This document shows positions 37,398-51,183 of a stretch of DNA of 64,000 bases, piece by piece. Every line of letters starts with the position of its first letter. Position 1 is the first letter of the stretch. Below the pieces are notes generated by a model, which saw only the letters and a program-made list of their open reading frames with translations, had not been told where the DNA came from and ran no database searches. The DNA comes from Liolophura sinensis (taxonomy: Eukaryota; Mollusca; Polyplacophora; Chitonida; Chitonidae), in contig NC_088301.1 in NCBI RefSeq assembly GCF_032854445.1, positions 40,475,187-40,539,186 of the forward strand, given 5' to 3'. The translations under genes and the position numbers were made by a program.

Positions 37398-40300
37398 AAG
37401 ATACATGTAGAAAGGATGTATCTTGTATTATACATGTAGCTTAAAACTAGGTCTTGCTTGAACTCACCTGCTTGTTTTTTCTGTTTTCATTACAGTGAAT
37501 ATATAATTATTTTCACCGCAGCCTTGTATTTTTTTCTATCTTTAAACTGAATTTAAGTGAATGTGATTAACTCATTGAAATTGCAAGGAGAAAAAAATAA
37601 CCTTAATCTTTTCCAGAAAGGTCATCTAGCAAAATATGGAAAAGCTGAATGTTCAAAGCTGGGGAAAAAAATCTTACACTGTTTTTGTGTGTACTGGTAT
37701 GTGCTAAAACTGAGGAATGTCATTTAAGCTTTGACCAGTGGTTGAGAAAGAACAGATTTTCAGTCATGTGGTGGGGTATTTGTTGGTTTCCATCCATGAT
37801 GCACTGAATACACAGCTAAAGATTTTTTTGTTCATTGGAGGTGATGGGTCATGTTTTAGCTGGTAAGTCAGCTTGTGGTCACAGGCTAGATGTCATCGTT
37901 GGCACGTCCTACATTGCTCATCTTAGACAAGTTGTCTCACCTGAAAACCATTGCTCTAAGTGTTGATCATTTTGCATATACAAGGTTAGGTCTGGCAGTG
38001 TTTTATGCATGGTTATAATTAATAGTTGAAGAAAAGTATGCACCTGTTTTGAAAGATTGAATCAATATCCAGTCAAAAGAGATTACTAACTTTCAGTGTA
38101 GTAAACCTTTTGCTATTGTAGTTGCTGTACTTGTCAAGCATTCAGTATTGTATATGCTTATAACAAGAATGTCCCAATGTTCTTCAAGAATACATGTACC
38201 CATGCAGGCTTGTAAAAGGGATGACAACATTGTTTCTTGTCATGATTATATCTACTTCACCCAAGAGCATGAAGAGGAGGTTTTTCATGTGCAAGTAACA
38301 AAAGCATGGAGGGAATGTTGCATAAGTATGTTTCAATCAAAACAAACACACACACAAAAGTAATTTGAAACACCCATGGTACACATTGTTTGTTTATTGT
38401 ACATGTGTTTTGTTGAGTGTGAATGTGTGTCTTTAAATTTCAAGTCTTCTGGCTTGAGCTTAAATGCATTGTTATCTTCCTCGTACGGCATTGTACTGTA
38501 GGAGCTATGCTTATGTGTGACAACTTGAGCGTAAGTATTACCAGTATTCTCTAAGGACTAGTGTTCAACAAGTTTGTAGAAAGTCAATCCTCTAACACTG
38601 TAAACTACTCTTGGTGTTTTAAACTATCAGAATTGAAGGTATTGCCATGCAATATTCCATAACTCTATTATTTATGGATGTTGAACGATGGTCCACATGG
38701 GTGCTTTAGAATTAATGTGCTAGACAATTTGTGCAGACAGCTGGCTCTAACCTGAATATACACCCAGCAACCTGGACAGTGGTTGCCGAATATGTACCAA
38801 GGTCTGTGGTAAAAGCCTGCATATTGCCTATCTGTTTATTGTTAGTTTGTGTGCATTATATACTCCATGTACTACACCCAGGCTTGGTCCTTTGAGGAAA
38901 CAAGGGCAGTTCCTGCTGAACTCTCCTCGGTGACAGACACAAATATCCGCCTCCAGTGTCTACTGAAATCTTTGCCAGCCAGTGTCAGTGAGTCCATATA
39001 AATTAGATTTTAATTTCTATTTGACAGCAAATTATTATTTTTTCTCTTCAACTTTTTTAACCACTTAACAGTTCAATACTTTGTAGAAACACTTCAGATT
39101 TTTTTCCTCAGTATTCATCAGTACATATGTACTTTAACTGTGTTAAGTGGAAAGCTGTATTATTTGATTGTGAACATTAGTGAAGATTTAAGTGGAAGAA
39201 ACCACAGCTTGTTTTTTGAACTGAGCTGTATATCAGCGGAGCACATCATGTATTTTCCCTGAGTAATTAATGGCTTGAACTTCATATTAGCCACTGACTA
39301 GAAGGCACAAGGTGCTAAAGATACAGCATAAAGGCATATAGTCTGGTGATAATGATGTCTTAAAGCAGCTTATTCCTGTGTATCCTGTCTTCACCCTGGG
39401 GCTACATGATAATGTCATGTTTCAATATTGGTGTGGGCAAGGAAGTTAAATTAGTCTTGTGTTCACAGTCTTCCAGTGATGTAGCCTCATCGGTGACCAA
39501 CGTTTTGAAATGGTTGAGACATGATGGAAATGTACCTTAGGTACCTAAGTAATTGGATGTCCTCAGGCTACCTGTTCGGTTATATTTTCTTGGTCCCTCT
39601 GCTTGGGTTTTGGTTAGGTTTCAGATCAAGAGGATGTAATGATGCCCTTGCCACAAATACTTAAGATTTCTGACACAATAAATCTCTATAATGACTTTAG
39701 TCTGCAGTATTCAAGATGAAACTGTTGTAGACTCGCCCAGTTCAAGTTTTGACTGCCAAACCAATGAAACATTTTATTATATCCCCCTTCAAATGCAATG
39801 GAGTGGGTGGGGGTTGTATGTGGATGTGTCACCAATTAATCTTGGTGCCAAAGAACTGATTGGTGTACTAGTCATCAACCATGATGGATGTCCGGTGTCA
39901 ATAATCGCAAGGTGTCAATAATTTTCGAGAACAATGTATAACACAACCCAGCGAGGAACCATATCAAGTACATGAATTAAGTAAGACATTAGGACCAATC
40001 CTGTAAAAAGAAGCTGTCAAGGGTTTTTTTTATAATTCAATCAGTATCCAAATACCAGTGTGAATTGAAATTGAAAATGTGTATCTCACTGGAGCACAAA
40101 TTTATGGGTGTGTGTCTCAATATTCCCCTTAACTATAAAAGTGCGGGTGGGAATTGGCTGTTTATTTTTTTGTAAACACCTAGTACAGCCTCTAATTTAA
40201 AGAATTTAATGAAATTATTTTTGGATTTAATAATGACATTTGAAAAATATGTTTTTTGAAAAAAGAAAATTACTCAAAATGGAGAGAAGAAACATATTGT

Positions 40301-43300
40301 TGTACTTTACTTTACATTAACAGGTTGTCAGGTTGAGAGCAAATTCTTGTTTACATCTGATACATATAATCGTATGTTGTTACATATGTGTTGTAGTCTG
40401 AGCTATTTTCCCACCAGTTAATAACCCACATGTGTTCTCACTGATGTAGATTGTATCTTGTGCATGATACATACACATGCATACTTATTTCATGGTCATG
40501 AATGGCTCCTTGACCTAAGACCTCTTCCAGAAACATTTTTCCTGTTTGTCCTCTTCTGTCTGCTGTCAGTAACACAGTAGATTATAGAGTTGAGTTTCCT
40601 TATAGAGGTTTCACTTTACCTGCCCAGACTGTTATTCAGACTGATGATTTCTTGACCTACATACAGGTAGATGACAGTTAAAGTCTGTATATATACTGTA
40701 AATCTCCCATTAATCTGTAACACCTGAGCTCTCAACAATAAAGGGGCATCCTTGGAATAAAACCAAGCTACTACAAGTAGCTAGATGGTACTTCTGTTTC
40801 ATCAAGAGTGTGGCTTAATCATCCTTTGACCACAGCTTGACACATTTAGGATGAGTGTATATATAGCCTGTGTACCTTTTCCTTCTCCTCTACTTTGACC
40901 ACTTGATCCTGATGGCACTGTTTGTTTCCTTTTGAAGGATCAATCCTCGAGTTGATTCTGAGACAATGAGTAAATATTGACCATGACTGTCTCAGTGGTG
41001 TCCAGTCACTTGTGCGAACAGCTCTTAGAGTCTCAAGAGCTGTTATAAGCCCTTTCACAACCTAGTTGACTGATTGATTGGGCTTGTATATTGCCACTTA
41101 TCAGATCTTCAAAGCACTGCATGTATCTCTGTGACCAATAGAGGGTGCTAACATGTCCTACTGTAAACAGTTCATACTGAAGAGCTGTGTCCGGTACATT
41201 TAATCCTATTCCCCTGTACATTATTTTAACAGCTGTATACTGTGTGCTGTCCTACATAGACAGTTAAATTTTCCATGTATGAATACTGTTGAAGTGTTTT
41301 AACAAAAGAAGAAATATTTAAAGAAATTTTTGATGTATTTTTTTCTCCCAGATTTACATAAGCGTTATTTTTATGCAATAATCAGAAAATTAAAATTGTG
41401 AACAAACAAATACAGTATATATAATTAACAATGCTTATACTTAATTTAGTAATATGTTTAGAAGTACGAAAAAAACAAAACATCGGTTGGGTAAAATGCC
41501 CCAGAACATGAATTACTTCCTGTATAGTAGGGTAGTATACTCTTGGTATGACCACTGGTGTATAACTGCCTGAAGCAAATCCATGTAAATGTGATCAGTG
41601 AACATTCAACAGGCTTTTCTGATAGTGTCAATTTATGTTACATGTGACATTTCCCAGAGATGCTTACACAGAAAGCCTCTCAATCAAGGCAGGCCGTCCT
41701 AGCATGGTAGGGCAGTAATTGTGATGTTTGCTCATGGGAGTTAGGCTACACATACTGGTGGTCAGATTAACCCAGTGTGACACACCTCATATTTATTTCG
41801 CAATGCGGAGAATTGGTATAAACACATTAAGAGTCGAAGAGCTTGCTGTGGAGTACAGTACAAAATAAAGATACGATATGCATGAATCTTGAATGGCATC
41901 TTAGTTTACCAATGCCATTGTCATTAAATCTTATTCTAAAAATCAAAAAACCATAACAAGTGAACTGTTTTAAGTGTTATGCATGGATCTTAAAAAGATA
42001 TTGTTGATGACAGCTTTGTTAATTTCACTCTTCTTAGTAAATGTCACCGTCCAAAACAAGCATGTACATGATCAAACATGTGAATATAAAACTGAGCTTT
42101 GTTGATGAACAAACCCAGTGTCTTTTTGTTGATTCCAGTGTCTTTGTTCTTGTCCTTGAGCAGTTTCTCTTGCTTACTATTCTTAGTATTCTTTTTATCT
42201 CTTAAAGTTTGTGTTTACTGTCACTGATAACAGACAAGACACCGTCCTGGTAAGTGAAAAGCTTATTGTTGGTCATTACTCTCTTATCCTGGATGCATGA
42301 ATCATTGTATCTTCTACCATGGACATACATGTATTTCCTTTCCGTGCTTCAGTGATCTTTTTTAACCAGTTTCTTTGGTTTTTGTTTTGTTTTGTTTTGG
42401 GGGGTTTTTTTGTGCTAAAACAAAGGTTGTAGGTATCCATGTATTCAAATTAATTGAAAATATCCTTTATAAATGCTTTTATCAGCAAGGTGTGTCTGTT
42501 GTTTCTTCATTAGGATCTGCAGTCATTTCAGTCCAGGTCTGTATAATGTACAGAAGATGGCCTTCTTGCAAGTGTAATAAAGAAGTCATTTGGTTGTGTA
42601 ATTGCATGGTGCTGTCTGGAAATTAAAGTTAATGTGCCATCCATTGTGTAATACAGACATTGTAATTTCCCATCTGTTGTGAGCAATTGCTTGACAGTAT
42701 AAAATGATTTTGTCTTCAGAAATCGGATTAGTTTGAATACATGATAAAAACTCGACTTTTAATTCTGGCTAGTGCAGATGGTGAGAAAGAGATTATTTCT
42801 GTTATGCAGTAGCATATTTATGTTTATATTGTTACATCATGTAATTATAGTCTTTTATAAAATTACAGAATTTTTTGAGTATATTGGAGGTAAAACACTG
42901 AAAACAAACGTTCTCATTGCCTTGTTGAAAGATTGCAAATAGATAGAGTTTTTCTGCTTCCATCATTATAATTGCACTGCCGCCTTATATTTCATCAATT
43001 AGGTAGATTTTATGTGCCCATGAAAATAAATTTTTAATAAGGCAGAAAGTATGGCAGAAAATAGATAACTTAATTTCTTCGCTAATTTCCAGACAAGAAG
43101 TTTTTTTCCATCCAGGTTTCAACCAGTATCAGTATTCTTCGTAGCCAATGAATGTCAGTCTTGTTCAGATTAGGCTTTCCCATTCAAAGCTGGCATTAGA
43201 AGTCCTGGCGTTACCAGGCATGCAATATGTAACATGTTTATGTAATTGACTTGGATTCACTGATAAACTTGTCAAATTGTTACTGACCCCATAGATTTCC

Positions 43301-44928
43301 CTCAAATCAGATAGAGGGTTTAGCAGGAAAACTACCTCTGGGAAGGCAGAAACATAGGACGGTTTACTGGTTTTGACTCCCAGATAACCTCTGCCAGTTG
43401 TTTACAGCCCTACAGCCAAATATTTCCCTGGACTTTTTATCTCCCATAACAGAGGAAATCAGAAGAATCCTGACGGATAGGCAGTGTTTTTAAAAACCTG
43501 CCAGAGAAAGGAAGGGTAGCCACTAGAAAAGAGACCCGAGGTCTACCCATATGTAGGTGTTGTACCAAGCCCTTACAAACCATCCCCCCCCCCATCCCCA
43601 AGCCTTTTATTAGGGACACATCTGCCTTTGGCTTGGGTCAGAGAGATTGCAGGTGGCCCCTGGCTTTCACTTCCTTAACCAGCTCTCAAGATAGCTTTAA
43701 ATTGTATAGGTGTGCTGGCACTAGCAAAATTTCACTGTAGACTGATTTTATACACAGTCTTCATGTTGGTTATACAAAGACTAGATAGAGTGCTTATAAG
43801 TATGCGTGGTGTGAGTCTTGTTGAAAAATGAATCAGTAGAGTATGAAATAAAAAAAATTGTTCGTGTTGTAATTAACAGAAGAAGTTGTCTGGAACACAT
43901 GGAATTGTTTTAAAGAGAATGTTTTGTTGCTGTTAGCTGGTTTTAACTTCGCATTCTAGTGATTTGTTGATAATTCCGTGAACTGCAATAAGTTTGAAAT
44001 GTTCATGGACAAAAGCAAATGTGCTGTATATTCTAGTTATGGAAAGCTTCATATTTGACTTTCAATGCATTTTTATCTGGTGATGACTGAATTGAAAGTG
44101 CCCAGTGTCCCCAAACCTACCATCCATTTAGTAGTTTGATCCATATTCTAATTCTGTTTTGGTACAACCAGATAATTTGATTGTTTATTGAGGTAACTGC
44201 ATGCCACTCAGGGCTGGCATTGATGAATGATTTTGAGATTGGTTAGCTGATGATTGTTGTTGTAGAGGGTTTCAGATATATCCAACCTCATGAAACTATC
44301 TGTGAGCTGCCAGAATAAACCAATAAATTTTCAGTAATAATACTGTCGAAAGTTTGCAGTAGAAACTTTGCTGTATAAGCTTGTTTAACAGAATAACAGG
44401 TGGTGGACAAACGATTACTATAAATTGTATGGTCACATGTACTGAAGACAGATTAATAACCAAGATATGAAGGCTCGCCTTAGCTGCTGAGTTTGGGCAG
44501 TAAATTTGTCTAAAGTTGCAAAAATAAAGAAACTTTTTGACTGAAGGTCACAATTATTGACCTTAAACAATGGTTCGGGGGTGTACATCTAACTAGCACG
44601 ATAAACAACAACTGTGAATGAAGGGATTCCTAAGAAGTGCTAAGTTAAACCGATATGTTTTGTATAGAGAGTGAACATAGCTACACAGCCTGATGGGATT
44701 AGAAAGCAGGGGGAAAAAACAGGTCTGAAGCTTGATCTTCACAGATTACATCACAGAGAATGTCCACTGTAAACATGAGCATGTGGAAACAATTAGGCCA
44801 GCCAGGGTGATCTGAGGAGGGATGTGGCTGTGCAGAAAACAATGACCTGAAGGATGCATTTTCAAGTGGGCAGAGGCAGGCATACATTACATGAACATGT
44901 GCCAAAAGGTTTAGACACACTTTTACTT
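37398..44928. other. Unique non-coding stretch
   Basis: AT-rich with no repeat-family match. A strong plus-strand acceptor-like tract (CTTGTTTTTTCTGTTTTCAT then TACAG, ending 37,495) overlaps a perfect minus-strand donor-like CAG|GTGAGT (37,462-37,470). A (TTTTG)n tract lies near 42,380-42,400. A C10 run lies at 43,584-43,593. No gene supported. Confidence 0.5.
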
Positions 44929-44956
44929 GGGGGAGAAGGGGGGTGGGGGGTGGGGG
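44929..44956 (+). other. Strong potential G-quadruplex
   Basis: G runs of 5, 6, 6 and 5 separated by AGAA, T and T. Two one-base loops and long runs make this the best quadruplex candidate in the window. It is not next to any supported gene. Confidence 0.7.
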
Positions 44957-47250
44957 TGTTATACATGAGCCTTCAGTGTCCAATTTGTGACAGACTGATA
45001 AGGGGAGCCAGAAAGTTTAACACACTGTTACTGCTGATAGTGTATGCTTGACATTCTGGTTATCTCTCCAGAATAGTTCTTATGTTGTTTTGTTCGTTTA
45101 ATCTTTCAGGAAATACCAGTGCCAGTTACATGTATGCAAACAAGTAATGTAAAAATGGTTTTAGATTCCAAAGCATTGTTCAACACTGCCCTTTGACATG
45201 TCAGTAGTATAACAGTCACCACCATGGATCAGTTAACTTGGACTGTTTACTCAGTGTATAAATACAAAGTTATGTTGAAGTATAAGCACTGCTCAGTGAT
45301 ATAGATAAATACATAAAGCACAGTTACATATATATCCATGCATGTCTGACTAAGTATCACTGAAGGAAATAATATTGTTTTCTTAATGATTGTTAATTCT
45401 GACTTGTAAAATTTCACACTTTATCATGATTTAGGAACTATTTTAAATATATGCAAGAGCAATCCCATTATGTATTCTGTAAGGATGATGTTTGGCACTT
45501 CACATCTAAACATAAGCTCCATTGTCACCACACATGCCTGAATTGAAGCATGTGCAACTAATATTTTGTATTCATCTGTTGGCAATGTTTATGTCTTGAT
45601 AATAGACTGCAAATTAATGCATGCAGACTGATCAATTTGATAATTTTTGTAAAAAGATGAGAATCATGCTTACGTCTATATATTTTTAGAAAAGTATGAC
45701 AAGCCAAGTGATGGTGAAGTGTTTGATTCACATTAAATTTAGCAGCATGTTTTATCGCTTTGTTTAAGTAGGGAAGATTCTCGGGTCAATTTTGTGTATG
45801 AAGTTCCCTAGTATCATGTTCCTTGTGACTACAAACTTTAAGTGTTAAATATTCTAGCCCTTGTTGAACTGCTCTGTGTTGAGAGAATTATACATATATT
45901 CATTTGCCTGCTTATTCCGGTATTTATGATACAGATAGCCTTTGTCTGTCATCTTTGGTACCCTATAAACCTACATCATCAGTAGGGGGAATCAGAGCCT
46001 GCCAAGAGAGCCACTTGAATGTAAATAGTGTAGCTATCAGGTTTGGAGCAGGTTTGCCTACCAGGTCTCAGCACTGTTTAGTTCTCTGGTACACAAGCCA
46101 CTGTAATTATTTGTCCAAAGTCTAAGATAAGACATCTGTATGGTTATCAGCCAGGCAATGTAATGAGGCTTTACCCTGTACCTACACCTAAACATTTGGT
46201 GGCAGCGGTGGGATCTTGCGTGTATTGTTCTATGTCAGACCAAAGATTCCCTTGTCCCTGCCTGTTCTTTCTGGTCTCTAAGTCCCTGTACCATTTTCGC
46301 TGTTTATTTTCACGAACTGCTAATAACAACAGAATGCAAGGCACTGTCAGTGCCAGTTGCAGACAGTGTGTGGCTAGAGGAGATTCCATCTGCTCCAGCT
46401 GTAAGAGTTTACACTTCCTACCCCATGAACTATGGGAATACAGGATCTAGCCACCCAGCGGCAGAATTCTTATGAAAAGGATTGTTTGAGAAGCCCTGCT
46501 GTGAAGCTCTGTGCTGATGTCGTTAATTTTTGAAAAGTACATCAATAATTTAATGTTTATCCTGTGGAGCTGTCATTTGCATGTATATACAGAGATGCCG
46601 AGATTGTGGATTACTTTTTTTTTTTTTACATTCATGGCAAATTACTTCTTACTCCATTTTCATCAAATGCTTTTTTTAAGCTTTGGTGTTTTAGACAGTT
46701 GTCATTTATAAAAGATGATATTATTTATAAGAGTTGCCCCTCCATTAGGCTATCATGCAGTACTTCTAAAATTACTTTTGAAGTAATCTACTGTCAGACA
46801 TGAAGGTACAGAAAAACACAATGACAGAACAAAAATCATGCATAATTCAGTGCTCATTTGTTATTTCATTGAAAATATAGTACATGAAATTAACATATAC
46901 CTGTAGATAGGACTGGATGTTATAGTCTTTTATTTTGATATACCTAGCATAGTTCGTTAAACAATACTCAGCTCATTGAATAATTAGATAACATGAATAG
47001 GTGTAAATCAGTTTTGTTATCCTGTATAAATTGGTTAACCAGTTACATATGACCAGCCCCACTGGCGGCTTCATGCTTTTGACAGTCAGAGCGGTAGCTG
47101 TATTACTTTCTGCAGCATCTGGCCAAGATTGCAATTAGTGAACTTTAAACATTTGTCAGGTTGTAAAGCTGTAAGGTTTCAGAGGGTGTTTACACAGCTA
47201 TATTCTCCAGAGTGACCAGCAGTCTGTGGGGAAGTACTTGGGTCAGTACT
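44957..47250. other. Unique non-coding stretch
   Basis: No gene or repeat recognised. A GC-richer part near 46,160-46,450 is open in one plus frame (about 95 codons). That frame happens to contain a C-x2-C-x7-C-x2-C spacing, with no other zinc-ribbon or zinc-finger features. Confidence 0.5.
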
Positions 47251-47268
47251 GGGGGGGGGGGGGGGGGG
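47251..47268 (+). repeat. G18 homopolymer
   Basis: Eighteen uninterrupted G residues, a rare tract in an AT-rich genome. It is prone to length polymorphism and to sequencing or assembly error, and could fold into a quadruplex. Confidence 0.85.
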
Positions 47269-49801
47269 ATTTGCAGTCCAACACCCACCCACACTCCAAA
47301 GGCCTGATTATGGGTATTTACATAGTAGCTTAGCGGCTGAGTGTCTTCCTAGGGAAGTTTTTATAACACCTCCATGCAAACCCTCTGGCCAGTCTAGGGC
47401 TGAGGACACAGCCCGACATAATGCACACAATATAACACAGCCATTTCATATCTGGTCTGTGTGGTTTGTGCGCTATAAGCCCAAGGTAGTGCTTGTGAAG
47501 AGGATGTCAGGGATGAAGTGTTGAGCCCCTTTTCAGCCATATGCACCCAGTGCTTTTTGTTCTTTTGTTGTTGTGCTGAAATCTTTTGACCTAGTAAAGA
47601 ATTTTATGTCTTGTTTATTGTCAAGCAAAAATGTTGCGCAGTAAATTCCAAGATTCGTAATGAGGCTTTTGCTTGAACCATGTTGAATGAAATCATAAAC
47701 TGGGCGTATTTAAATACAGATAGGTATAACATAGTTGTTGTGTTCCATATGTTGAAGATTGGATAGAATAAATGCAGGGATTTTTTTATATGGATATTAC
47801 AGCCTGTAGTAATTTAGCGGAATATCCCATGGTTGATCATAAGCAGATTACAGGTAAAGAGAGCTGAAGAAAATGGGGCTCCTGTCTATCACAGGAAGTA
47901 TGTATATGGTTAACCACTGTAATGGTTAATTACCTTAGCCACACAAATCAATATCTGAGCAGTCGATCAAGGAAGTGATCAGTTATTGCCATAATGTAAA
48001 GCTGGGCGGCTGGAACCTCACAGAGGCTGAAAGGAAAGAGAGACTATGAAACCCGGGCTCTTTATACCCTAAGGTCTTGAGATGATCACCAGAGCTTACA
48101 CTATTGTCATTTCCATGGCAGTCTTTTCGTCTCTCCTAAAGCCTCATTCAGTCTTCAGATTAACAGCCAATAGCAGCCAATTTTCATAGCACAGAAATAC
48201 AGGATTTAGCTGGCATTCACCTTATATTCCATGCCTCAAGGCACCAGCTGAAGTGGTTGCTAAATAGCCCAAATTTTTGATTGAGTAACTGTATTTGATA
48301 TTTCAAGCTGCTGTGTCGTTTTTTCTAACATTTATGTGGTGAGCAGCATCTCTGCAAACAAATCAATATTGCAATTTTCTGAATCATATTTTAGTCCACT
48401 GTACTGGGTCAATTCCTCATATCACATCACTCACCATTTTTTGTTCATGTTAGCACATAGCACACATATAAGTGTTGTACATTTCTTGCATCATTTTTTT
48501 CTTCCTTTCGTCCCAAAGGCAAATGGCAGATGGATGAGGGCAGTATTTCTATTTCTCAGGAGGCAAGAAAGTATCCACCTACTTTTGTGTGAACACACAG
48601 AAAAGCAGCAAAAAAAGACAGTGAGGAAATGTTTTGTAACCTTTTTGCTAAATATAAGACCATTGTTAGTATTCCAGCATTCAAGGCCTGTCTTCCTGAA
48701 ATAACTGGCACTACTGTGAGCATTATTTTCATATCATGAGTCAGAATGTGTTGCATCTTCATATGTGTGTGCTCACATTGATTGTTTACCCAAGGCCTTG
48801 TAACTTAAAGTATTGATTGTATGAATGTGGTAACCAGATTAGAGATGGGACTACCAAAAAGCAGCAACCCTAATCAGCGAAACTCAACTCCTGGCGCTGA
48901 GAACTGACATAATCAACTGTGATTTATTTAATCACTTTGAATTCAAGGAATTTATTTTGTTTATTGTTTTTTCTCTCTCTGTCACTCTCTCGGCGGCTCT
49001 TCATGGATGGGTCGATAGAGTGTTATTGCTCCTGTCTGTCGTCGACACTGACTAAATATTGCGACCGATTGGTGTAAGAACAGCTAACTCTCACAGCTTG
49101 TTGATCATAACTGGTTGCACAAGTTTTTTAATCAGTGGGCACAGCTGCAATGCATGATTAAACTTCAATTGTTAAACAAGAATAAGCCAGTCTGTTAATC
49201 CATGGATGTACAAGCAGAAGTAGTATATATATATATATATCTGCTTCATCAGATGGATAAGAAATGTACAAGAAACACACTTCCCCTTTCTCCATCAACT
49301 CGTATATATTTACAAATGTAACTACTTGTATATCCCAGATATACATCTTTATTTTGGAAAGTTACTTTTGACGCTGTACAGTGTATTGTCAGCTGTCACC
49401 ATATATGATTCCCATAATTTAAACATATTTGTTTTGATGAAGTGTTAAGGATATCAACAAAGATTGGTGTTTAGATCAATACTGAAAACTGGTATTAATC
49501 AACAAAGTGAACTAACTCAAGGGTCAAACCTCAAACGTCACAAAAGAGAAATCAGTGGAAAGGTGAGCTGTAATTATTGAAGATCTTTGTATTTCAGTTC
49601 CATTCACTGTAGTTTCCTATGGTGAATTTGGACTTCTGGATTATGTTGTTACATGTGTTTCACTTTAAAATATAGCTGCTAAAGCAGCGATGCTTCATAG
49701 CCATTCATACATTGTATTACACTATAAAGCATGTACATGTAAATGTGCCAAATGTGGTAAATCAGCCGTGGAACATTATGCAAAAGCATGCATGTCCTGT
49801 G
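47269..49801. other. Unique non-coding stretch
   Basis: No gene supported. One 51-base interval (47,803-47,853) is bounded by a TTACAG acceptor and a CAG|GTAAAG donor and is open in one frame; it is reported as a finding only. The remaining sequence is AT-rich. Confidence 0.5.
49224..49240. repeat. (TA)n microsatellite
   Basis: About eight and a half TA dinucleotides without interruption, flanked by AGAAGTAG and CTGCTTCATC. Confidence 0.9.
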
Positions 49802-49823
49802 TTTTTTGACACAGGTCAAAAAA
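49802..49823 (+). repeat. Perfect 9-bp hairpin
   Basis: TTTTTTGAC, a four-base loop ACAG, then GTCAAAAAA. It lies near the start of the unusual repeated region at 50.0-50.9 kb. Being T-rich on one side, it is probably incidental. Confidence 0.7.
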
Positions 49824-50101
49824 ATTTTCACCATACATACAGTAGCCCTTTTTTACACAGCGATTTTCATGGAGGAAATTGTGCTTTTTTGCATTTTGAT
49901 CACAATTTGCAACAAAAATATACATTGTAGGACAAAAATGAGACCGAATTCGTGATCAGGACAGCAAACTGTCAAATAACATCTTAAGAATATTCAAATT
50001 TCAAATTTTTAGTTTTCACATGATGTCACTTCATATATATTTGCATACATATTGCATCCTTTTTCTGTCCAAATAGCATCTATGGGACTCTTGTTATGTA
50101 T

Positions 50102-50840
50102 GTTAAATTTCAATTCCATCAGACATTGGGTTTTGAGGAAAATAACAGTCAGACGTTTTAACTTCAACCCAAAATGGCCACCAGGTCACCTGAATTTAGG
50201 ACGCCCAAAGTTTTACTTGTAAGAGCACATCTCCGGGTCTATCACGTAACTAAGTTTCACGCATTTCTCTTCAACCCTTTTAGCTGTAGAAGTTAATCAA
50301 TTTTGAAAAATGTAAAAATGGCGATTTTTGGGGGGAGGTACTACTTCTGGTTTGCTGTCACTTTGGATTATACAACATTTGTCTCTTTGACTAAAGATGA
50401 TATTAGGCCTCAAAACAGTGTCTTGGGTTTCATTAGTTCCTGAGATGGACCCTCTTTGGGTTTTGATGATGTCACTTCCAGTTTTGCGAAAACAGGATTT
50501 TCGGAATCAGATAGGACTATTTACATGACATCATGTGTACAAGTGTAAAAATCATTAGCAAAAACTAATTTTTGGGTCAGATGACATTTTCACACAACAA
50601 TGAGCTTGTACAAAGTACACAATCACACCCTGAATATACCTAGGCTTTGTGCAACTGCTGTTAAAATTTTAGCTTAATCGCATCAGCAATTCTGGAGAAG
50701 ATTTTTTTAGGCTTGGCACAAAATCCTATATGGCCTCCAAGTCACGTGACCAAATGATCCCAAAATATAAAAAACGCAGACACTTTCCTAACACATACTA
50801 AAGTTTCAGTTATGTACCATTTGTCGTTTCTGAAAAAACC
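50102..50840 (+). repeat. Diverged tandem modules, period about 558 bp
   Basis: Three ordered blocks recur at nearly constant offset. TTAAATTTCAATTCCATCAG (50,102) matches TTAAAATTTTAGCTTAATCG and CATCAGCAATT (50,661). ATGGCCACCAGGTCACCTGA (50,174) matches ATGGCCTCCAAGTCACGTGA (50,730). TAAGTTTCACGCATTTCTC (50,251) matches AAAGTTTCAGTTATGTACC (50,810). The offsets are 556-559. Between them lies a third, related-looking block with GATGATGTCACTTCC (50,465). The modules are old and of unknown class; no open frame spans them. Confidence 0.55.
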
Positions 50841-51183
50841 TGTCACAATATTGCTGAGAATAATATTAATCCGAACAGATACAATAGGGATTCAAGCTTA
50901 AACCCTAACAAACTGTATTTCTTGATCAGTGCCTTTTCTAAAGGAAACCTTAAATTATTTGCCAAATGAACTTCCTCTTAAGAATGGTGTGTAGTTTAAC
51001 AGATTTGCAGAGAAAAATTCAGTTCAATTTCAAGTGAATTACAACTTGTAATTTCAAATGCTCGAGTCATGTGTTTAATTAAATAATTTACACTTGATTA
51101 TTTGTACATCCATCACAGGTTGAGGTATTTGTTTAGTAGCAGTTAATCATCCTTTTTATTACTTTATCCAGACCATATTACAT

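Noticed and set aside
46163-46450. Cysteine spacing C-x2-C-x7-C-x2-C suggesting a zinc ribbon
   Set aside because: Isolated spacing in a frame with no other conserved residues; easily arises by chance.
47325-47420. Possible degenerate tRNA-derived SINE head
   Set aside because: Only a weak A-box resemblance; no B box or tail.
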